Assembly (NCBI GenBank): GCA_030581615.1
Contig: JAKTTT010000030.1
Coordinates: forward strand, 124,001-188,000
Length of the DNA: 64,000 nucleotides
Reading direction: 5' to 3'
DNA from: Alloascoidea africana
Lineage: Eukaryota; Ascomycota; Alloascoideomycetes; Alloascoideales; Alloascoideaceae
Shown: positions 53,080 through 62,014 of the stretch, one piece after another
How positions within the stretch are numbered: the first letter of the stretch is position 1
How the letters are laid out: each line of letters begins with the position of its first letter
Program-made: the position numbers and the translations under genes
Notes under the pieces: model-generated
The model's database searches: none
What the model saw: only the letters and a program-made list of their open reading frames with translations
What the model was told of the DNA's origin: nothing

Positions 53080-55647
53080 ATCTACAGCATTCATATTTGG
53101 CCGTCGCTCTTCTTTGACATGATGACGATGGCCCTTCCATTCTTACACATACTTTGTTCAAATTCTCTTAAAGTTCTTTAGCGCCAGTCGTATGGTTCAA
53201 AAGGTTAAGTAAAAGAATAAGCGTTAACATTGTAGAGTAGTGTTTTTAAAGTTTTGTTTTAGCTTGGTCTCAATTGAAAATAACACAAGCTGATGTCAAT
53301 ATAACTAGCGGACTTTGTACCTCAATAGTCACGGTTCTAAAGCTCCTGTGCAGTGAGAATCCGCGACCGATTTTCTCCCCCAGATCTATTAGAATTTGCA
53401 AGTCATGTGCTGGTCGGAAGCACTAGTTGTCCAATTCTTCCACTATAAAGAGAACCTATGACACTTGTAATATCATTCTGACGTATATTAGCTATATGGC
53501 TATTGGTAAAGCTCGAATACCATTTTTTTATACAAATGGCGTAGTTTGCGACAGCGAGTATTCGGTTTTTAGCATTTTCAACTAGATAAAAACAAGTAGA
53601 ACAATTTGTTATGTTGAAGGGGAGCTCCCTTCAATTTTGGTAATTTGTGTTTCCCTTTACTATATTCATTCTGTTCCCAGATCATGCTTCCTCTGGCAAT
53701 ACAAGCTTTCATTTTCTGAGTGTACACCACCTGCAATATTTGAGATTGAATAGTGTATATACACATTTTTTGGACTCTTTTACAGAGTACATGTTTTCAA
53801 AGTAGTTTGTCCTAGTAGTTTAGATGAAAGAAGTGAGCACCTACAAATTCAACTCACAGTTACGTAATTTTGTACATCTCCATTCTCCATTATTCTCAAA
53901 TTGAACCGATCTATTCGCTCTGAGGGGATGTGGACGGTCGTATGATCAGTGCTACAGTAATCAAATGAATAATATGAAAGGAGAGGGAGAAGCCGTGGGG
54001 TGATTTGAATCGAGTCCGATCCTTTCAACTGAGAAGGTATTGGCCGGTATTAGAAATACCTGTATAATGCAGATGTGCGATAATAATCACATCTACAAAT
54101 CACGAAACAGAAGAGTGTGACCAAGAAGAGCCACGCATATAACAAAGAGGAGCGAAAAAAGATGCAAATTATGGTGAAGATGAAAGATGGCATTTGCACG
54201 ACGGCAAGAACAGGGGATCACCCCTTATTTTGATCCATGGCATGAGGTGAGGTGGATTGGTGGTGAACTTCTGCCTACTGCCCTCACTTTGTGAGAATGG
54301 TCGTTTTGGTCAAGGATAGATACAAGTAACACCATCTGATCCTAATAGTGTGGTGTTTCTCCTCCTTGCCATTTTGCAGAAAATTCAAGACATATTGAAA
54401 TCAACAAACTGGACCAGTTTATTAAAAGCAAACTTTAACAAATCCCAGGTCTGTCACAAATATCGTAGACAAAAACAAGGGTGAGAAGAAGGAAACGAAG
54501 AAATCTTAGGTAGAAAAGTCAAAAAAATAAAGACCGAGATGAAATGCGTCAGTCAGGTTAAAGTTGCCGGCCTTCCAATGAAAACCGATCTTCTCTGTCT
54601 TGTTTGGTGGAAGCCAATAAAATAATTTTTTTTTTGTCGTTTGAGTTAAACTGATTGCATATTCTCTCTTTTTGCCCATTTAAGCCGCAGAGCACAGGAG
54701 AAAAGAATCTTGTTTCCAATACCAAGCCTTTTCATCCGGGTTGGCATAACCTTGGCCATGCCGCAAACGAACATATTAACATTTTCTCGCTCGTTCATTG
54801 GACATACATGAACTCTCTTTTACTCCAACAAAAAAGAAAAATGGGAGTTTGACAGGAGAGATCAACAACCAAGAATTTTGCTTAACTTGGAAGGTGTTTT
54901 CTAGGAGCAGCAGTCGTTGTAGCTGGTACCTTAGACAGTAAGTTTGTATATAGCCTGGCTGGTTTAGGACCGCCAATTTGTTTAGAATTGTCCACACGGC
55001 GACGACAACTTACATGCATGCCTACGAAGCTAACTTTTTCCCGGAATTTGAGGTCCTCAAGAATCTTTGAACAGTATACGCAATAAAAGGTCTAGTTTAT
55101 AGGCAGCCATCCTTGGGCCCCTAATTTTACAAAAATCAAGCCACTAGCCAATACAGAGGCAACATACATGGTGGCAGCAGGCCATGCGAAAAAGAAAAAG
55201 GCTAGCACTCGTAGCCAGTCATCAGCAACTTAGTTCTAGCGAGGAAACAGCCGACGAAGGGTCCATAATCAATCGCTTTGGTCGTCCGCAGATGAACCCT
55301 CTGAAACCACAATACCGCTGCCCTTTCAGGCCCACCACAGGCGCCGGACCACCGCACCAGTGCTTCCTTGGGGGATGCCAACCCAAGACAAGATTGCCAA
55401 GCTTTGGGTTGTATGCATACATGTACAGATCGGCGTCTGGGCGCATGTGCACAGATGGTCTAGATAATCAGGCAGCAGTGCCGTCTGCCCTTCGTTTTAT
55501 AAAGTCTAGTAATCCCTCTGAGTTTTTTCTCCCTGCTTCCTGTCCCCATCCACACTCATACGACGAATCTGTCAGCTCTAGCTTTGTTCTCGAGCCCGAT
55601 ACCTTAAATCTCAACAAGACCAAGGACAAGAACAAGATCGCTCGGAA
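53080..55647. other. Intergenic region and FTR1 promoter
   Basis: 2.6 kb with no supported gene. A 156-codon frame (55184-55654) overlaps the FTR1 start by 7 nt and looks like leader sequence. AGATAA at 55462-55467 is one WGATAR match, the core bound by iron-repressor GATA factors in many fungi; a single copy is weak evidence. Confidence 0.5.
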
Positions 55648-56814
55648 ATGGTGAACGTATTTGCACCACAAGTTTTCTTCATCGTGTTTCGTGAGGCACT
55701 AGAAGCAATCATCATTGTTTCAGTCCTGCTTGCCTTTTTAAAGCAGGGTCTGGGTAAATCGACAGATGACCCGGTAGTGTATAAAAAACTGCGGAAACAA
55801 GTTTGGGTAGGCGCGATATTGGGCGTGGTTGTTTGTTTGATTCTCGGTGGAGCCTTTATTGGTGCTTTCTACTCGCTCGGAAATGATATCTGGAGTAAAT
55901 CTGAGGATCTCTGGGAAGGCATTTTCAGTTTGATCGCAACTATTATTATCACAATCATGGGCATGGCCATGCTGAGAATCAACAAGATGAAGGAAAAGTG
56001 GAGAGTCAAGCTTGCCCGAGCCATCATTGAAACCAAGGCTGCGGATGGCAAGAAGAAGAAGCTTGGATTTGGAGATTTTTCCAAGAAATACGCTATGTTT
56101 ATCCTTCCATTTATTACCACCCTTCGTGAGGGTTTGGAAGCCGTCGTCTTTGTCGGTGGTGTTGGTCTGAACTACCCAGCAACTGCTTTCCCAATTCCTG
56201 TCATTACTGGTCTTATTGCTGGTATTGCGGTTGGTATCGTTTTGTACTATGGAGGCTCTACATCTTCTCTTCAAGTGTTTTTGGTTATTTCTACCTGTAT
56301 TCTCTATCTCATCTCTGCAGGGCTGTTTTCCCGGGCGCTATGGGATTTCCAGACCTACGTTTTCAACCAAAAGACTGGAGGAGATGCTTCCGAGAGTGGT
56401 TCAGGAAATGGTTCCTACAACATCAAACAGGTTGTCTGGCACGTTAACTGTTGCAATCCAGAGATTGACAACGGTTGGGACGTGTTTAACGCTCTTTTGG
56501 GATGGCAAAACACAGCAACCTATGCGTCTGTCATCTCCTACAACGTTTACTGGATATTTGTCATCTTAACTCTATGGGCGATGTACTACCAAGAGAAGCA
56601 CGGACACTTGCCATTTATCAAGAGAAAGATTAACATGAGCGCTCTCAAGCCATGGAAGAAGAAGGAGCTGACCAAGGCGCAAGCTGATGAGTACGTCCGT
56701 AGAGTTGAAGAGGGAAAGATTTTCCAGTCTGATGATAATGCAGATAAGAACGCAATTCCATTGGAAAATACCTCCTCTAGCTCATCAGGTGGTGTTGCTG
56801 CTACGCAGAAGTGA
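55648..56814 (+). CDS. FTR1: High-affinity iron permease
   Basis: Protein of 388 residues, typical for Ftr1. It is a seven-helix plasma-membrane permease that imports Fe3+ produced by a Fet3-type multicopper oxidase. Both iron-binding R-E-x-L-E motifs are intact: REALE at 15-19 in helix 1 and REGLE at 160-164 in helix 4. The extracellular W-H-V-N-C-C-N-P-E segment and D-N-G-W-D-V-F-N-A-L-L-G-W are conserved. The C-terminal cytosolic tail is charged and Ser-rich. FET3 and FTR1 are often divergent neighbours in fungi; no oxidase gene is next to this one within the window. Confidence 0.96.
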   Translation: MVNVFAPQVFFIVFREALEAIIIVSVLLAFLKQGLGKSTDDPVVYKKLRKQVWVGAILGVVVCLILGGAFIGAFYSLGNDIWSKSEDLWEGIFSLIATIIITIMGMAMLRINKMKEKWRVKLARAIIETKAADGKKKKLGFGDFSKKYAMFILPFITTLREGLEAVVFVGGVGLNYPATAFPIPVITGLIAGIAVGIVLYYGGSTSSLQVFLVISTCILYLISAGLFSRALWDFQTYVFNQKTGGDASESGSGNGSYNIKQVVWHVNCCNPEIDNGWDVFNALLGWQNTATYASVISYNVYWIFVILTLWAMYYQEKHGHLPFIKRKINMSALKPWKKKELTKAQADEYVRRVEEGKIFQSDDNADKNAIPLENTSSSSSGGVAATQK

Positions 56815-58302
56815 AAATAAAACAGCCATAACAATCACCAACAACAACGAAAATGAGAAATTTTGGTTGTAATTAATTAATCATTTACTCCTCCGTTTTT
56901 TGTTATTTATTTCAATATGTTGTTATGCCCATTCTTTGATTTCATTCTATTGAATTGGAGTGGAAGCTCTCAAACTTGCTTGCCTGTTCTATCTGTAATT
57001 TCTGACGAGATCCATCTTTTAGTTAGTTCCAACCCAAGCGTAGAGTGGTAGGCTAAACCATAATTTCCCAGTTAGGGCGTGAGATGTCTCCAATGTTGAT
57101 AATACAATTTGTCGAGCTAAAATGTTTGGTTGCAGTTCTAGTTCCAGTTCCAACAGCCATTGCCAGACAGGCCAATCTTAACTTGGATGTGTCTCTGGGG
57201 CTTCCACACTTGACCGAGATAGCCTTATCCTGTGTTGAACTGGTCTTCTTTTTTCTTTCTTACTTGCAAAACACTTAAATTGATTGACCCCGAAATTGTA
57301 AAAAATGAACAAAAATAGGGCCAACCTTATTCGACTGGTTCAGTCTTGTCCAGTCAGCTATGCTTATTTATATCTTGCATTTTTTATTTATTCACTTCGA
57401 ACAGGCGAAATCACTGTGAAATTTAATGAAAATGCTCGATTGAGAGCAGGCAATCAGAACCACAGCTTTGTAAGCTCAAGGATTGATTAAAACTCAAACA
57501 GAGCATATGCACAAGATTGATTTTTAGATGAGCGTCCATAGCATATAGATTGACCACTCCCATTGGTCTAGGCAAGCCAAAATGATTAGGAGCCTAAAAG
57601 TTGTTTCTTTTTTGGCTCTTACTTCTCGTGAAGATGACAAAGTAGGAGTTGAGGTGTAAACTGCAACGAGCACAGCAGGGAGAATTTGGTTGAAAAGAGA
57701 AGGCTAGCAGATGCTTATGATCTTTGATAAGAAGCACATTGGTGAAAAAGATGGAACGCACACGCAAGTTTTCAATGCCACCAGATCAGATGGAATTCAG
57801 TGTGAAACTAGATCTAGCCTCAGTCTAGGTTGGTCCTTATGCTTCTGTCACTTGGTTTTTACAAAATTCTATGGAGAGTTTGAGCGGGTGAGGGATGTTT
57901 AAGAAATCCAACAACGACAAAACTGTGGTCTGTAAAGCCAAACGAGTTTGCTTCTTCTCCTCGCAGCGCTAACAATGATGAGCTGGAGATCAAAAGCTTC
58001 ATTGTGCTGGCCATTTCAGGAATGCGGAGGAGGTCTACAGATATAGGCACGACAGTGTGAAGACTTTTCCGGATAATGTGAGGCGGGCTTATATGACTGA
58101 AGCCGAACTCGCAGTCTCAATGTTCTGGTCTAATCGGTCACATAGCCGCTGGTACAAAAACATGAGGCTGACAAATCCGGGTAACCACAACCGATCTATC
58201 ACATGCGAATTCTGCATTTTCCAACACCCAACATTTGTTTTCCCCGTTGTGGACAGGCAGGACTTTCCATACATTACGAGATCCCACATTTTTCAAAAAG
58301 CC
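56815..58302. other. Intergenic region upstream of CDS1
   Basis: 1.5 kb without a recognised gene. The CDS1 frame is open upstream to an ATG at 58093, so a longer N-terminus is possible, but that part has no transmembrane or conserved features. Confidence 0.5.
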
Positions 58303-59571
58303 ATGGCGCAGACGACAAAATTGCATGCCCGGACACGGAAGGACAAGAAACTTCCCAAGACTCCAGTGGTCAATGAAAAGGAGAAAACTATTCAATCGTT
58401 CATTACACGGGCAATATGGACGCTGGTTATGATTGTGGGGTTTGTGATGATACTCGGATTGGGCCACCTATGGACAATAGCTCTTGTACTACTACTTGAA
58501 TGTCTGTCCTTCAATGAAGTGATAAACTTATCGGTGCAACAAGGCAGCACAGACTCCAAAGGAAAGGCTCCTCCATTTATCAACCGCAATGTTAGCTGGT
58601 ATTTCCTGGCGACCACCATCTTCTACCTCTATGGCCGAAATTTCCTCTTCTACTTCAAGCACGTTATACTATCTGATAACAATATAGTTCTTCTTCCATT
58701 CGCCATAAATCATAGGTTTGCATCATACTGCCTCTACATATTTGGCTTTGTATTTTTTGTGAGATCATTAGAGAAGGGCCATTACAAAGTACAATTCACA
58801 CAGTTTTGTATCACGTTAATGGCACTCTTGCTGATTGTCTGCCAAGCACACTTGATTGCAAATAACATTCTGTCTGGTTTATTTTGGTTCATCTTGCCTG
58901 TTGCCTTGGTCATTTCAAATGATATATTTGCATATCTCTGTGGAATTACTTTTGGCAGAACTCGATTGCTGGAACTATCACCAAAAAAAACTGTAGAGGG
59001 CTTTGTTGGCGCTTGGTTTTTCACTGCAATTGTGTCAATTATTATGTGTCACTTTTTGAGTATGCACCCTTATATCACTTGCCCTGTTACTGAATTCAGT
59101 GCCCACTTTTGGTCAAAAAGACACCAGTTACAATGCGAACCAAACCCAGTATTTATCCCTGTTCCATTCTCGTTTCATGAATACGAGTTTGAGTTAGCGC
59201 CCATTTATCTACATTCAATGGTATTGGCAACATTTGCGTCGTTGATTGCTCCTTTTGGAGGTTTTTTTGCAAGCGGATTGAAAAGAGCGTTCAAAGTGAA
59301 AGATTTTGGGGATACTATTCCGGGTCATGGCGGGATCACTGATCGAATGGATTGCCAGTTCATAATGGGCTCTTTTGCATACTTGTACTATGAAACGTTT
59401 ATTGCTATAAACAACCGCTTAACAGTAAGCTCGATTTTCTCACTGGCTGTGGCTAATCTGAATACAGAACAACAGGCAGTGCTAAGCCATGGTATTGCGA
59501 AATATCTCAGTCAATTAGCTGACATTGATAACTCAACTCTGCAGTGCTTAAAGGATACAATGAATGTGTAA
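58303..59571 (+). CDS. CDS1: CDP-diacylglycerol synthase
   Basis: Protein of 422 residues from the ATG at 58303 (M-A-Q-T-T-K-L-H-A-R-T-R-K); an in-frame ATG at 58093 would give 492 residues. The S. cerevisiae enzyme has 457. It makes CDP-diacylglycerol from phosphatidate and CTP in the ER membrane, feeding phosphatidylinositol and phosphatidylserine synthesis. Several transmembrane helices are evident. The N-D-I-F-A-Y-L-C-G-I-T-F-G block, S-P-K-K-T-V-E-G-F and the cytidylyltransferase signature S-G-L-K-R-x4-K-D-F-G-D-x-I-P-G-H-G-G-I-T-D-R-x-D (around residues 325-350) are all complete. Confidence 0.93.
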   Translation: MAQTTKLHARTRKDKKLPKTPVVNEKEKTIQSFITRAIWTLVMIVGFVMILGLGHLWTIALVLLLECLSFNEVINLSVQQGSTDSKGKAPPFINRNVSWYFLATTIFYLYGRNFLFYFKHVILSDNNIVLLPFAINHRFASYCLYIFGFVFFVRSLEKGHYKVQFTQFCITLMALLLIVCQAHLIANNILSGLFWFILPVALVISNDIFAYLCGITFGRTRLLELSPKKTVEGFVGAWFFTAIVSIIMCHFLSMHPYITCPVTEFSAHFWSKRHQLQCEPNPVFIPVPFSFHEYEFELAPIYLHSMVLATFASLIAPFGGFFASGLKRAFKVKDFGDTIPGHGGITDRMDCQFIMGSFAYLYYETFIAINNRLTVSSIFSLAVANLNTEQQAVLSHGIAKYLSQLADIDNSTLQCLKDTMNV

Positions 59572-60094
59572 TAGAACTATCCTTAATGGTGGATTTACAT
59601 AGATACAGTATATTCGGGATCTTTACAATACTTTGATGTATGCAAGTGGCAAGTCAATTACTTAATTTGGAAATATACAGTCTCCTCTAGAGGCTTTTTG
59701 GGCAGGTGGGATGCCTGGTTTGGAAATTAAGGTTACACTTTTGACCTCTGGAGTGGCTGACATTTCTGCTTTTGGAAGCTGATATGTGCGTCATACCCTC
59801 GTGATAGATGCAGCGAGATAGGTCCGCTAAACAGAAACTGTCAAAGCTTCCCAGCCACTCCTTCAACGGCTCAAATACAGTCCAAAAATCATTGAATATA
59901 AATATGGGCATTATTCATTGCTTTTGATATTTCTCTTCAAGTTTTTTAATTGTGGCATTGCGTAAAATCTTCAACAACAAACACATTCTTTTACTCCAAA
60001 CTTTTCACACTCTTTTGATCTCATACAGAATACAACACACTCATTTATATCAATACTGTCGTTAATAACTACTCTCATTTTATTCAATTCAGGA
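59572..60094. other. Gap between CDS1 and the GH17 gene
   Basis: 523 bp, AT-rich, with T-rich tracts and TTCAACAACAAACACA-type leader sequence just before the next start. No gene seen. Confidence 0.5.
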
Positions 60095-61468
60095 ATGAGG
60101 ACTTTTGAACAAATATTTATCTCTCTTTTGATTATTGGAAATGCATTTGCTCTTCCGATTCCTAAACCTGAAACTACTTGGATTCGGGAACATATTTTGG
60201 AGGAATCTCTCCAGCACGTACAAGAGCAAGAAGATACAAATGCAGAAGCTCTTGTCAAAAGAAAAGTTGTTTATGTTACAGCTCCACAGAGAACCCATAC
60301 TGTAACCAACACCTTTGAAACTATCTACGTTACAGTTGATCCATCACCTGAACCTGAACCTGAACCTTCTCCCGAACCTGCTACAACTACTTCTAATCCT
60401 GAATCAGAAACTGATATTTTCACACCACCTACTCTGCCTACTACAAGTCAGGAGCCACCCCAACCAATATCAGAGACTACTGCTTGGACATCGCCGGCGT
60501 ATACAAGTGATACAACATCTGAAGAAGCTTTTACCACGCCGGAAATCACAAGCACAAGTACAACCGAGACTACTCCTATTACCACCACCACTTCCACAGA
60601 TTCAGCTGAAGCCCCAACGCCTACTAACTCTGATGGGCTTCGAAATCCAAATGCTGTTTCAAAAGTTATTCCAACAGCTCTCACATACAGTCCCTACAAC
60701 AATGACAATAGCTGCAAATCATATGATCAAGTCTATGCTGATCTCACGAAAATCGTTGCTTTAGGGATTCCCTCCATAAGGGTTTATGGAACTGATTGCA
60801 ATTCTCTTAATACAATAGAACCAGCTGCTGAGGCTCTGGGACTCAAGATCAACCAAGGTATTTGGTTCGGCCCTGGACAAATAGACTCTCTGGATTCCCA
60901 AGTACAGGATTTGATAGTTTGGGTTCAAAATAGTTCAGAAAAAGGATGGGATTTGTTCTCAATGATATTTATCGGCAATGAAGCAGTTTTGGCAGGTTAT
61001 TGCACAGCAGATGAGCTGGTGGCTAAGATTGATCAAATGAGATCCAAGTTACAGGCAGCAGGTTACAATGGGCCTATTGGAACTGCTGAACCACCAGTGA
61101 CCTACACAAAGAATCCACAACTTTGCAACACAGGGAAACTTGACATAATTGGAATCAACACATACTCATTTTTCGCCGGTGTTGGCCCCGAACAGGCAGG
61201 CTCTTTCACTTCCGGCCAGATTGACATGGTAAACCAGGCTTGTGGCGGCCAGGGTAAAGTTTTTATTACAGAGATTGGATATCCAACAGCTGGAGATACA
61301 ATTGGCGCTGCTACGCCAAGTCTCGATAACCAGAAAATTGCTATTAAGAGCATTCTTGATACTATTGGACCAGATCTCACCATGTTTACAATGTATGATG
61401 ACTATTGGAAGAACCCTGGTCCTTACGGAGTTGAACAACATTGGGGACTTGCTGATCTTTTGAACTGA
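60095..61468 (+). CDS. Secreted GH17 cell-wall glucanase/transglycosylase (SCW4/SCW10/MP65-like)
   Basis: Protein of 457 residues. The signal peptide occupies about 1-19 (hydrophobic ISLLIIGNAFA), a likely Kex2 site K55-R56 follows, and then a long Ser/Thr/Pro-rich, P-E-P-E-P-containing linker up to ~185 that should be heavily O-mannosylated. The GH17 barrel follows (L-T-Y-S-P-Y-N, I-R-V-Y-G-T-D-C). The acid/base glutamate is E296 in I-F-I-G-N-E-A and the nucleophile E393 in I-T-E-I-G-Y-P. There is no GPI-anchor signal at the end. Relatives are soluble or covalently bound wall proteins that remodel beta-1,3-glucan. The low-complexity linker is expected to vary in length between strains. Confidence 0.92.
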   Translation: MRTFEQIFISLLIIGNAFALPIPKPETTWIREHILEESLQHVQEQEDTNAEALVKRKVVYVTAPQRTHTVTNTFETIYVTVDPSPEPEPEPSPEPATTTSNPESETDIFTPPTLPTTSQEPPQPISETTAWTSPAYTSDTTSEEAFTTPEITSTSTTETTPITTTTSTDSAEAPTPTNSDGLRNPNAVSKVIPTALTYSPYNNDNSCKSYDQVYADLTKIVALGIPSIRVYGTDCNSLNTIEPAAEALGLKINQGIWFGPGQIDSLDSQVQDLIVWVQNSSEKGWDLFSMIFIGNEAVLAGYCTADELVAKIDQMRSKLQAAGYNGPIGTAEPPVTYTKNPQLCNTGKLDIIGINTYSFFAGVGPEQAGSFTSGQIDMVNQACGGQGKVFITEIGYPTAGDTIGAATPSLDNQKIAIKSILDTIGPDLTMFTMYDDYWKNPGPYGVEQHWGLADLLN

Positions 61469-62014
61469 GCGCGGATGGAGCGTTACCTAATTTCTGCGAT
61501 GAACATTTAATGCTTTTGATGGATTTTTTTTTACCTTGTTGCATAGTTAGACATAGTCAGTAGAACATAGAACATTTAAGAAACTTTAGAAACTTAAACT
61601 TTCAACATCTTTTGAGTTTTAGGCATTTTGTGTTTCAGCACTTGAACTATACACACGCCCGTGCACCCATCACTGGTCCGAAATAGGCGATCTGAAGCTT
61701 TGAGGGGCAACCTCTTCTCGCTTTCCACCAGCTTCTCAAACTCCATCTAGAATGAACAACCAGTCAGACTGTCGGCCCCCAGCCTTTGCGCTGTAACTGA
61801 GTCGTTAATGAATTAAACGAATTAGCTGTTCGATTGAACCATTAAACTAGGCATATAATTTTTCAAAATTACCCGGACGCATGACGCAGGCTGGACCAAT
61901 CCAGGAAGACCGAAAAATGGAGCTCATCGTCCTTGGAAAGTGCTAGCCACTCTCCTTTTCTTCTTTCCTCTTCTTTTCCTTTCATTATCTTGTGTGCTTA
62001 GTTGTCCCCAAACA
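61469..62014. other. Gap before the PPR-like gene
   Basis: 546 bp with no supported gene. A CTCTCCTTTTCTTCTTTCC-type pyrimidine tract lies about 60 bp before the downstream ATG, a common promoter feature in yeasts. Confidence 0.5.

Noticed and set aside
60315-60764. 149-codon frame inside the GH17 gene
   Set aside because: Leu-rich shadow of the Pro/Thr/Glu repeat linker in another frame.
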